Positions 1 to 7,524 of a DNA stretch of 64,000 bases are shown here, one piece after another. Positions within the stretch are counted from its first letter, which is position 1. Each line of letters begins with the position of its first letter. Both the position numbers and the translations under genes were made by a program. Source of the stretch: Streptomyces sp. APSN-46.1 (GTDB lineage: Bacteria; Actinomycetota; Actinomycetes; Streptomycetales; Streptomycetaceae); the NCBI RefSeq assembly GCF_022815725.1, contig NZ_JALGRF010000015.1, positions 102,048 to 166,047 of the forward strand, read 5' to 3'. Below the pieces are notes generated by a model. That model was not told the origin of the DNA. It ran no database searches and worked only from the letters and a program-made list of their open reading frames with translations.

Positions 1-1214
1 CCTCCTCGGTCACCGTCTCGGTGCTGTACCTCGTCGCGCAGATGGTCGGTGCGGGGAGCCTGGTCGGTCTGCTGCTCGGGGATTCGGGCACCACCGCCCG
101 GACGCTGACCGTGATCGGGGTCGGCGCGCTGATGGTGGTGTACGTGTCCTTCGGCGGGATGCGGGCCACCACGTGGATCCAGATCGTCAAGGCCGTACTG
201 CTGATGGGCGGGGCGATCACGCTCACGGCGCTGGTGCTGCTGCGCTTCCACGGGAACTTCGACCAGCTGCTGACGAGTGCGGCGGAACGCAGCGGGCACG
301 GCGCCCGGTTCTTGAGCCCGGGGCTCAAGTACGGGGGGGACTGGACCGCCCGCTTCGACTTCATGAGCCTCGGGCTCGCGCTGGTCCTGGGAACCGCCGG
401 GCTGCCGCACATCCTGTCGCGCTTCTACACGGTGCCGACGGCGCGGGCGGCCCGCCGGTCGGTGGTGTGGGCGATCGTGCTGATCGGCGGCTTCTACCTG
501 ATGACCATCGTGCTCGGGTTCGGGGCGGCCGCACTGCTGGGCCCGGACGCGGTCCGGGCCTCCAACGCCTCCGGGAACACGGCGGTTCCGCTGCTCGCGG
601 CGTTCCTGGGCGGGGGCGCGGGCTCCACCGGGGGCGCGGTGCTGTTCGCCTTCGTGGCGGCCATCGCCTTCGCCACCATCCTGGCGGTGGTCGCGGGGAT
701 CACCCTGGCCTCGTCGGCGTCCGTGGCACACGACCTGTACGCCTCGCTCAAGCGCCGCCACGCGCGGCAGCACAGCGAGGTCGCGGTCGCGCGGGTCGCG
801 GCCGTCGGGATCGGGACGGTGGCGATCGCGCTCGGGCTGCTCGCCCAGAACCTGAACGTGGCGTTCCTGGTGGGGCTGGCCTTCGCGGTGGCGGCCTCGG
901 CGAATCTGCCGGTGCTGATGTACTCGCTGTTCTGGCGGAACTTCACGACACGGGGGGCCGTCTGGTCGGTGTACGGGGGGCTGTTGCCGGCCGTACTGCT
1001 GGTGGTGCTGTCGCCGGTGGTCTCCGGCAGCCCCGAATCCCTCTTCCCGGGGGTGGATTTCCAGTACTTCCCGCTGCAGAACCCGGGGATCGTCTCGATC
1101 CCGCTGGGCTTCCTGGCGGGCTGGCTGGGCACGGTCACCTCGGCCGAGGAGCCGGACGCGGCCAAGCACGCGGAGACGGAGGTCCGCTCCCTGACGGGGG
1201 CCGGCGCCGTGTGA
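1..1214 (+). CDS. Sodium:solute symporter, acetate (ActP) type, 5' partial
   Basis: Integral membrane protein of the sodium:solute symporter family, most like cation/acetate symporters, importing a small monocarboxylate with Na+. The reading frame is already open at base 3, so the N-terminal part of the protein, about a quarter to a third of the usual roughly 530 residues, lies outside the window. Visible are many hydrophobic helices, an early stretch VAQMVGAGSLVG, and the segment GTAGLPHILSRFYTVP, which is characteristic of the ActP branch. The tail after the last helix is short and hydrophilic. A two-component system converges on it from the right with a 29-bp gap, and such systems often control carboxylate transporters. 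Family assignment is firm; the substrate is inferred. Confidence 0.88.
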   Translation, partial: SSVTVSVLYLVAQMVGAGSLVGLLLGDSGTTARTLTVIGVGALMVVYVSFGGMRATTWIQIVKAVLLMGGAITLTALVLLRFHGNFDQLLTSAAERSGHGARFLSPGLKYGGDWTARFDFMSLGLALVLGTAGLPHILSRFYTVPTARAARRSVVWAIVLIGGFYLMTIVLGFGAAALLGPDAVRASNASGNTAVPLLAAFLGGGAGSTGGAVLFAFVAAIAFATILAVVAGITLASSASVAHDLYASLKRRHARQHSEVAVARVAAVGIGTVAIALGLLAQNLNVAFLVGLAFAVAASANLPVLMYSLFWRNFTTRGAVWSVYGGLLPAVLLVVLSPVVSGSPESLFPGVDFQYFPLQNPGIVSIPLGFLAGWLGTVTSAEEPDAAKHAETEVRSLTGAGAV

Positions 1215-1243
1215 GTGGTCTGCTCCGGTCAGGTCAGGTCCGG

Positions 1244-1951
1244 TCAGCTCCGTTCTGCCGGGCGCCAGGTGTAGCGGTGTTCCGGGCGGCCTGTTTCGCC
1301 GTAGCGGAGGGCGAGGGTGACGCGGCCGGTGCGGTCGAGGAGCTTCAGATAGCGCTGGGCGGTCTGGCGGCTGATGCCGGCGCGGTCGGCGATCTGCTGG
1401 GTGGAGAGGGGGCCGTCGGCCGTGACGAGGACTTGCCGGACCACTTCGGCGGTGGTGGGGGAGTGCCCCTTGGGGAGTTCGTTGGGGGTGCCTGCGGAGG
1501 CGAGGGTGCCGAAGATGCGGTCCACCTCGGCCTGTTCGGCCTCGCCGCCGGTCTCCAGGCTGCGGCGCAGCGACCCGTAGGCTTCGAGCCTGGTGCGCAG
1601 CGCGCCGAAGGTGAAGGGTTTGACCAGGTACTGGAGGGCGCCGAGGCGCATCGCGGCCTGGACCGTGGCCAGATCGCGGGCGGCCGTCACCATGATCACG
1701 TCGGTGCCGTCGCCGCGTTGGCGCAGGCGGCGGACCAGGTCCAGCCCGTTCTCGTCCGGGAGGTAGTGGTCGAGGAGGATCAGGTCCACCGGGCGGGTCG
1801 ACAGCAGTTCCAGGGCCTCGGCCGCCGAGTGGGCCTGGGCCGTCACCTCGAAGCCGGGAACCTTCGCCACGTACGCCGCGTTGATCCGGGCAACCCGCAT
1901 GTCGTCGTCGACGACCAATACGGCGAACACCCTGCTCGGGGGCGCGTTCAT
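1244..1951 (-). CDS. Response regulator, CitB/DcuR family
   Basis: Cytoplasmic response regulator of 235 residues, partner of the kinase encoded just upstream. The N-terminal receiver domain (about residues 8-125) has the acidic patch VVDDD, the phosphoacceptor Asp61 in LLDHYLPDENG and the conserved Lys111 in LVKPF. The C-terminal part (about 165-230) is a winged helix-turn-helix with ADRAGISRQTAQRYLKLL. This layout is typical of regulators of citrate, malate or C4-dicarboxylate use. Its ATG overlaps the stop of the kinase gene by 4 bp (ATGA), so the two are co-translated. Target genes are not visible, although the neighbouring symporter is a plausible one. Confidence 0.9.
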   Translation of the reverse strand: MNAPPSRVFAVLVVDDDMRVARINAAYVAKVPGFEVTAQAHSAAEALELLSTRPVDLILLDHYLPDENGLDLVRRLRQRGDGTDVIMVTAARDLATVQAAMRLGALQYLVKPFTFGALRTRLEAYGSLRRSLETGGEAEQAEVDRIFGTLASAGTPNELPKGHSPTTAEVVRQVLVTADGPLSTQQIADRAGISRQTAQRYLKLLDRTGRVTLALRYGETGRPEHRYTWRPAERS

Positions 1952-3579
1952 CGCAGGGCCTCCGGGAGTACGACGGAGAACTCCGCCCCTCCGTCCGCTG
2001 CTTCCCCGGCCCGGACGCTGCCGCCCTGCCGTTCCGCGAGGCGGCGTACGAGCGCGAGACCGAGCCCGCGCTCGCGGTGGCGGCTGGGCTGCTTCGTGGA
2101 CCAGCCCTCGGTGAAGATCTCCTCGCGCCGCGCGGCGGGGACGCCGGGGCCGCTGTCGCGGACGCGGAGGACGGCGGTCCGGCCCTCCGTGTGGATGTCC
2201 ACCTCGACCAGGGGCACCGCCGAGCCCGCCGCCGCGTCGAGCGCGTTGTCGACCAGGTTGCCGACGATCGTGACGAGGCCGCCGGGGTCTACCAGGCGGT
2301 CGGGGAGGAGGGTGGACTCGGCGAGCCGGAGCGGCACGCCGCGCTCGGCGGCGACCGTGGTCTTGCCCACGAGGAGTGCGGCCAGCAGCGGATCGTGGAC
2401 CTTCTCGGTGACCTGCTCGGCGGTGCTGCGGTGCACCCCGACGACCTCGGTCACGAACTCCACCGCCTCCTCGTGCAGGCCCAGCTCCAGCAGGCCGAGG
2501 ACGGTGTGGAGGCGGTTGGCGTGCTCGTGGTCCTGCGCGCGCAGGGCGTCGATGAGGCCCCGGGTGGAGTCGAGCTCGCGGCCCAGGTGCTCCAGTTCGG
2601 TTCGGTCGCGCAGGGTGGCCACGGCGCCGCCGTCCTGCGTGGGCATGCGGTTCGCGACCAGGACCCGGGGGCCCCGCACGGTGAGCAGGTCCCGGCCGGT
2701 GACCCGGCCGGCGAGGACGTCGGTGGTCCGGCCCGCGCCGAGTACGTCGTCCAGCGGGCGCCCGGCGACGGCCGCGGCGGAGTCGGGAGCGAGGCCCAGC
2801 AGCCGGGCGGCCTCGTCGTTGACCAGCCGGATCCGGCCGCCCCGGTCGAGGGCGACCACGCCCTCGCGGATGGAGTGCAGCATGGCCTCGCGTTCGGCGA
2901 GCAGCCCCGCGATATCGGAGAAGGCGAGGTCGCGGGTCTGGCGCTGGATGCGGCGGGACAGCAGGTAGGCGGCGAGCGCTCCCGCCGCCAGGGCGCCGCC
3001 CGCGTAGGCGAGCAGGCCGGGGATGGCGCCGAGGAGCCGGTCGCGGACGCTGTCGTAGGCGATGCCCACCGAGACGGCGCCGACGATCTCCCCGTCGGCG
3101 GCGACGAGCGGGACCTTGCCGCGTGCGGAGCGGCCCAGCGTGCCCTCGTCGATCTCCATGACCTCGCGGCCGGCCAGGGCGTCGCTCGGGTCGGTGGAGA
3201 CGGGCAGCCCGATCCGGCCGACGCTGGGGTGGGAGTGGCGGATGCCGTTCAGATCCATGACGACCACGTACTCGGCTCCGGTGGCCCGGCGGACCCGCTC
3301 GGCCGAGGACTGCACCGGGCTGTCCGCCGAGGGCCCGCCGTCCGCCGAATCCTCGGTCAGCAGGTCGGCGGCCAGTGCCGGGTCGGCGGCGGCGCTCTGC
3401 GCGATCGCCAGGGCACGCCGCATCGCCTGGTCGTCGAGCTGTGCGCTGAGCGGGGCCAGGAAGAGCCCGGTGGCCAGGACGGCGACCCCGGCGGCGATGG
3501 CCAGCTGGGTCAGCAGGATCTGGGAGACGGCCCGTCTGGGCAGCCCGAGGCGCCGAGCGCTCAAGAGGGGGAACCGCAT
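1948..3579 (-). CDS. Sensor histidine kinase, CitA/DcuS family
   Basis: Membrane sensor kinase of about 543 residues. An N-terminal transmembrane helix (about 19-41) is followed by an extracytoplasmic sensor domain (about 45-180), a second helix (about 182-200), a cytoplasmic PAS domain and a C-terminal HATPase domain. The phosphorylation site sits in the family-type helix with AQDHEHANRLHTVLG. ATP-binding motifs are GNLVDNALDAA, DSGPGVP and RGLGLALVRRL. The frame is open further upstream to 3633, but the ATG at 3579 begins directly before the basic, then hydrophobic signal-anchor and is preferred. It lies upstream of and overlaps the response regulator gene. CitA-type kinases bind extracellular di- or tricarboxylates; the actual ligand cannot be read from sequence. 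Confidence 0.88.
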   Translation of the reverse strand: MRFPLLSARRLGLPRRAVSQILLTQLAIAAGVAVLATGLFLAPLSAQLDDQAMRRALAIAQSAAADPALAADLLTEDSADGGPSADSPVQSSAERVRRATGAEYVVVMDLNGIRHSHPSVGRIGLPVSTDPSDALAGREVMEIDEGTLGRSARGKVPLVAADGEIVGAVSVGIAYDSVRDRLLGAIPGLLAYAGGALAAGALAAYLLSRRIQRQTRDLAFSDIAGLLAEREAMLHSIREGVVALDRGGRIRLVNDEAARLLGLAPDSAAAVAGRPLDDVLGAGRTTDVLAGRVTGRDLLTVRGPRVLVANRMPTQDGGAVATLRDRTELEHLGRELDSTRGLIDALRAQDHEHANRLHTVLGLLELGLHEEAVEFVTEVVGVHRSTAEQVTEKVHDPLLAALLVGKTTVAAERGVPLRLAESTLLPDRLVDPGGLVTIVGNLVDNALDAAAGSAVPLVEVDIHTEGRTAVLRVRDSGPGVPAARREEIFTEGWSTKQPSRHRERGLGLALVRRLAERQGGSVRAGEAADGGAEFSVVLPEALR

Positions 3580-3869
3580 GACAAACAACCTAGGTCGGCA
3601 TCGGCCCCAGCGGAATTCCCTCGGGTGCGGCACATTTCACTCCGAGCGGCCCGTCCTGGTCCGGGCGACTGCCGCCGGGGGCCCGCGCGGGAGCAGGGCG
3701 GCGGCCGGGGCGACGGCTGCGGCGGTCGCGCCGTGGATCCCATACGCCGTGGCCGCGGGTCCGCCCTCAGTGGAACAGCCCCTGGGAGCGTGCGGGTGGT
3801 CGGCGCCCGCCTTCGCGGGGCCGGACCGGGCCGACCGGCATGTGAGCGGGCATCGGCCTTATCCGCCCG

Positions 3870-5117
3870 TCACGGCAATGGCTGTGGCGGGCGGGGGCCC
3901 TGGTAGATCCCGCTGGGCCGCATCCGCAGCGGCTGCTCCTGGTACTCCTCCAGGGCATGCGCGATCCAGCCCGCGGTGCGGGCCACCGCGAACACCGTCT
4001 CGCCCGCCTCCGCCGGCATCCCGCAGGACACCGTCAGCACGGCCAGCGCCAGGTCCACGTTGGCGTGCAGTCCGGGCCGCCGGGCGGCGGCGGTGGCGAC
4101 GACCTCCCAGGCCGCCGCCAGGGCCGGACCCGCCTGGGGCATGGTCTCCAGCCGCGCGAACAGCGCCCGGGCCCTCGGGTCCTCGCCCGGGTACAGCCGG
4201 TGGCCGAGCCCCGGGACCCGCCGCCCCGCCCGCAGGTGGTCCGCGACCACGGGCGCGGCACCGCCCCGCTCCAGCGCTTCTGCCAGCATCCGGTGCGCGA
4301 GCCGCCCGGCCGCGCCGTGCAACGGGCCTTCGAGCGCCCCGAGTCCGGCCGACACCGCCGCGTACGGATGGGCGCGCGCCGACGCGGCCACCCGTACGGC
4401 CAGGGTCGAGGCGGCCAGATCATGGTCGATGAGCAGGGTGAGGGCCAGGTCCAGCGTGGCCAGCGCGTCCGGGTCGGGCTCCCGCGCCGTCAGCCGGGTC
4501 CACAGCTGCCGGGCCAGCCGGCCGTCCCCGCGCCAGCCGGCCTTGCCGGCTTCGGGCAGGGCGCCGACCAGGGTGGGGATCAGGCAGCGCGCGGCGCCCA
4601 GTACGGCCTCGGGGGACAGGTCGAAGCGCAGCGGATCCGCCACGGCCGCGGCGGCGGTGGCCACGCGCAGCCGGTCGATGGGCCCGCTGTGCTCGGGCAG
4701 GGCGGCCACGGCCCGGCGGGCTGCCGCCAGCAGCTCGGGGGGCGCGATGAACCGGGCCCCGCGCGGCAGTGTGCCCGTCCAGAGCCACTCGGCGACTTCC
4801 TCGTACGGGTGGCGCGAGGCCAGCTCCACCGCGTCCACGCCGCGGAAGTAGTACCGGTCGGGCTCGATGAGCGTGATCGAGGTCCGGACGGAGAGCTCCC
4901 CTGTGGAGCCGGTGGGGCCCGCGGCCTCGCGCCGGTTCCGCGTGGCCAGGGCCTCGACCTCGGCGGCGTCGAAGCTGCTGCCGCGGCCGATCGGGTCGCG
5001 GCGGCTCGTGAGCTGCCCGCGGCTCACGTACGCGTACACGGTCGCGGGCTTCACACCGAGCACTTCCGCAGCTTGCCGGGTACTGAGCCTGTGCCCGCCG
5101 GCCGCCCTGTCGTTCAT
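3870..5117 (-). CDS. Citrate synthase-like protein with N-terminal helix-turn-helix
   Basis: A 415-residue protein that combines a MerR/excisionase-like DNA-binding region at the N terminus (STRQAAEVLGVKPATVYAYV, about residues 10-35) with a citrate synthase fold. The two active-site histidines appear in GPLHGAA and GLGHRLYPGEDPR, and the catalytic aspartate in LHANVDLA. It could be a working enzyme, a regulator that senses acyl-CoA or oxaloacetate, or both. The ATG at 5117 is chosen because it directly precedes the helix-turn-helix; an in-frame extension to 5174 would run through the operator-like region. It is divergent from a second citrate synthase-like gene, an arrangement I recall from other Streptomyces (SCO5831/SCO5832 region). 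Self-regulation through the shared gap is inferred. Confidence 0.87.
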   Translation of the reverse strand: MNDRAAGGHRLSTRQAAEVLGVKPATVYAYVSRGQLTSRRDPIGRGSSFDAAEVEALATRNRREAAGPTGSTGELSVRTSITLIEPDRYYFRGVDAVELASRHPYEEVAEWLWTGTLPRGARFIAPPELLAAARRAVAALPEHSGPIDRLRVATAAAAVADPLRFDLSPEAVLGAARCLIPTLVGALPEAGKAGWRGDGRLARQLWTRLTAREPDPDALATLDLALTLLIDHDLAASTLAVRVAASARAHPYAAVSAGLGALEGPLHGAAGRLAHRMLAEALERGGAAPVVADHLRAGRRVPGLGHRLYPGEDPRARALFARLETMPQAGPALAAAWEVVATAAARRPGLHANVDLALAVLTVSCGMPAEAGETVFAVARTAGWIAHALEEYQEQPLRMRPSGIYQGPRPPQPLP

Positions 5118-5172
5118 GACGTACACCCTACATATATTGATTGGATCAACATTGACAAGCATTGAGTCAAGC
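5118..5172. promoter_or_regulatory. Divergent promoter/operator between the two citrate synthase-like genes
   Basis: This 55-bp gap is AT-rich compared with its surroundings. It carries a perfect inverted repeat TTGAT-TGG-ATCAA at 5137-5149 and a second pair TTGAC-N9-GTCAA at 5152-5170. The spacing leaves room for overlapping divergent promoters. The likely ligand is the helix-turn-helix protein encoded at 3870-5117, which is inference. Confidence 0.6.
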
Positions 5173-6339
5173 ATGGATGGTCAATCCATGAATACCAGTG
5201 TCGATGTGCCCCGTGGTCTCGCGGGAGTCGTGGTCACCGAGACCGAGCTCGGTGACGTCCGTGGCCGCGAGGGCTTCTACCACTACCGCCAGTACTCCGC
5301 CGTCGAGCTCGCCCAGAGCCGCGGCTTCGAGGACGTGTGGCATCTGATGTTCCGCGGCGCCCTGCCCGCGGACGCCGCCGAGCGGGCCGCGTTCGCCGCC
5401 GAGATCGCCCCGCTGCGCGTGCTGCCCGCAGAGGTACGGGAGGCCCTGCCCGCCCTCGCGCGGGCCACCGCCCTGTCCGGCCCGCTCGCCGGACTGCGCA
5501 CCGCGCTCTCCCTGCTCGGCGCCTCGGCCGGCTTCCGCCCGGTCTACGATCTCGGCCCCGGGCGCCGGGCCGCCGACGCGCTGGCCGCCTGCGCCGCCGT
5601 TCCGACCCTGCTCACCGCCCTGCACCGGCTCGGGGAGGGCCTGGAGCCGGTGGAGCCGCGCGCGGATCTCCCGTACGCCGCCAACTACCTGTACATGCTG
5701 ACCGGGGAGGAGCCCGACCCGGTCAAGGCCCGCGCCGTCGAGCGGTACCTGATCTCCACCGTCGACCACGGGTTCAACGCCTCGACCTTCACCGCCCGCG
5801 TGATCGCCTCCACCGGCGCCGATGTCGTGGCCTGCCTGACCGGGGCGATCGGCGCGCTCTCCGGCCCGCTGCACGGCGGCGCCCCCAGCCGGGCCCTGGA
5901 CACGCTCGACGCCATCGGCACGCCGGACCGCATCGACCCGTGGATCCGCGAACGGGTCCTCGCCGGGGACCGGATCATGGGCTTCGGCCACCCCGTGTAC
6001 CGCACCGAGGACCCGCGCTCGCGCATGCTGCGGGACATCGCCCGCGAGTTCGGTGGTCCGCTCGTGGACCTCGCGGTCGAGGTCGAACAGCACGTCGAGC
6101 GGATCCTGGCCGAGCTCAAGCCGGGCCGCGAGCTGCACACCAACGTGGAGTTCTACGCCGGCGTGGTCATGGAGCTGTGCGGGCTGCCCCGCGAGATGTT
6201 CACCCCGACCTTCTGCGCGGCGCGCGTGATCGGCTGGAGCGCGAACATCCTCGAACAGGCCGCCGACTCGAAGATCATCCGTCCGGCCGCCCGGTACACC
6301 GGCCCCACCCCGCCGCAGCCGGTACCCCCGCTGGGCTGA
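5173..6339 (+). CDS. Citrate synthase / 2-methylcitrate synthase-like protein
   Basis: A 388-residue citrate synthase family enzyme, condensing oxaloacetate with an acyl-CoA. Active-site histidines are seen in SGPLHGGAPS and GFGHPVYRTEDPR. The position that is usually Asp in NVDFY is Glu here (HTNVEFYAG), a conservative change that may shift activity or substrate. The ATG at 5173 (or the second ATG at 5188) starts just after the operator-like repeats. The frame is open further upstream but overlaps the divergent gene, so longer starts are rejected. It pairs with the divergent helix-turn-helix/citrate synthase gene. Which of the two makes citrate and which a methylcitrate-type product is not decidable here. 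Confidence 0.88.
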   Translation: MDGQSMNTSVDVPRGLAGVVVTETELGDVRGREGFYHYRQYSAVELAQSRGFEDVWHLMFRGALPADAAERAAFAAEIAPLRVLPAEVREALPALARATALSGPLAGLRTALSLLGASAGFRPVYDLGPGRRAADALAACAAVPTLLTALHRLGEGLEPVEPRADLPYAANYLYMLTGEEPDPVKARAVERYLISTVDHGFNASTFTARVIASTGADVVACLTGAIGALSGPLHGGAPSRALDTLDAIGTPDRIDPWIRERVLAGDRIMGFGHPVYRTEDPRSRMLRDIAREFGGPLVDLAVEVEQHVERILAELKPGRELHTNVEFYAGVVMELCGLPREMFTPTFCAARVIGWSANILEQAADSKIIRPAARYTGPTPPQPVPPLG

Positions 6340-6353
6340 CTACGATCGGCCGG

Positions 6354-7487
6354 GTGAACAGCAGGCAGCCCATCCCCGTCGTCGTCCTCGCCGGATTCCT
6401 CGGATCCGGCAAGACCACCGTGCTCAACCACCTCCTGAGAAACAGGGGAGGCACCAGGATCGGGGTCGTGGTCAACGACTTCGGGTCGATCGAGATCGAC
6501 GCGATGTCGGTGGCCGGGCAGGTCGGGGACTCGATGGTCTCCCTCGGCAGCGGCTGCCTGTGCTGCGCGGTGGACGGCAGCGAGCTGGACGCGTACCTGG
6601 AGAAGCTCTCCGCGCCCATCCACCGCATCGACGTGATCGTCATCGAGGCGAGTGGCCTGGCCGAGCCGCAGGAGATGATCCGGATGCTCATGGCAAGCGA
6701 GAATCCGGCGATCCGCTACGGCGGCATGGTGCAGCTCGTGGACGCGGCGGAGTTCGACACCACCCGAGCCACGCACCCGGAGACCGACCGCCACATCGCC
6801 GTCGCGGACCTGGTCGTGCTCAACAAGACGGACCGGGTGGACCCCGCCGAACGGGCCCGGATCAAGGGCGTGCTCGCCACGCTCCGCGGGCCGGGGACCC
6901 CCGTCATCGGGGCCGACCACGGGCGGATCGACCCGGAGCTGCTCTTCGACCGCCGCCCCTGGACGGAGACCCGCGGGCAGCTGTCCTTCGAGGACCTGCT
7001 GGCGGAGGCCGGCCACCACGCCGACGAGGACGTTCACCACGAGCACGCCGGGAACGCCGGGCACGCCCACACGGTCTACGAGAGCACGGAGTTCGTGTCC
7101 GAGCAGGCCCTGAGCCCGCGCCGGTTCATCGAGTTCCTCGACCGCCGCCCCGCCGGGCTCTACCGGATCAAGGGTTTCGTCTACTTCGGCGTGCCCGGCC
7201 ACGAAGAGCGCTACGAGGTCCACGCGGTCGGCCGCTTCCTCCGCTTCGCCCCCGGCCCCTGGGGGCGGGGCGAACCGCGCCTGACCCAGCTCGTCCTGAT
7301 CGGTTCGGGCACGGACGGCCCCGGTCTGCTGCGGGAGCTGGAGGCCTGCCGCGAACCGGCCCCGCAGAAGGGGAGCCCCGAGAGCATGTGGGGCATCCTG
7401 CGGTACGTGGCCCGGCCTGCGGAAACCCCGGAAGGGCGGCATCCGGCGGAAGAGCAGGCCGCAGCAGCTGAGGCGGGCACGCCTTAG
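6354..7487 (+). CDS. CobW-type G3E GTPase, probable zinc metallochaperone
   Basis: A 377-residue GTPase of the COG0523/CobW family. The P-loop GFLGSGKTT lies at about residues 13-21, followed by a Walker B-like segment and the metal-binding GCLCCAV motif (CxCC). NKTD in the middle is the guanine-specificity motif. A histidine-rich stretch (HHADEDVHHEHAGNAGHAH) separates the GTPase from the C-terminal CobW domain. The GTG start at 6354 follows the citrate synthase stop by 14 bp. Family members insert or deliver Zn2+ (or Co2+) to client proteins, often under zinc limitation; no Zur-like box was recognised here. Confidence 0.88.
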   Translation: MNSRQPIPVVVLAGFLGSGKTTVLNHLLRNRGGTRIGVVVNDFGSIEIDAMSVAGQVGDSMVSLGSGCLCCAVDGSELDAYLEKLSAPIHRIDVIVIEASGLAEPQEMIRMLMASENPAIRYGGMVQLVDAAEFDTTRATHPETDRHIAVADLVVLNKTDRVDPAERARIKGVLATLRGPGTPVIGADHGRIDPELLFDRRPWTETRGQLSFEDLLAEAGHHADEDVHHEHAGNAGHAHTVYESTEFVSEQALSPRRFIEFLDRRPAGLYRIKGFVYFGVPGHEERYEVHAVGRFLRFAPGPWGRGEPRLTQLVLIGSGTDGPGLLRELEACREPAPQKGSPESMWGILRYVARPAETPEGRHPAEEQAAAAEAGTP

Positions 7488-7524
7488 CGGCTCTGCTCTG
7501 CTCTGCCCTGCCCCGCCCCGGCCG

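Noticed and set aside
173..3906. Very long open frames running opposite to, or out of frame with, the symporter and kinase genes
   Set aside because: They are Arg/Pro/Gly/Ala-rich, have no recognisable domains and mirror high-GC third positions of the real genes. Similar antisense frames over parC, the GNAT fusion and the NRPS were rejected for the same reason.
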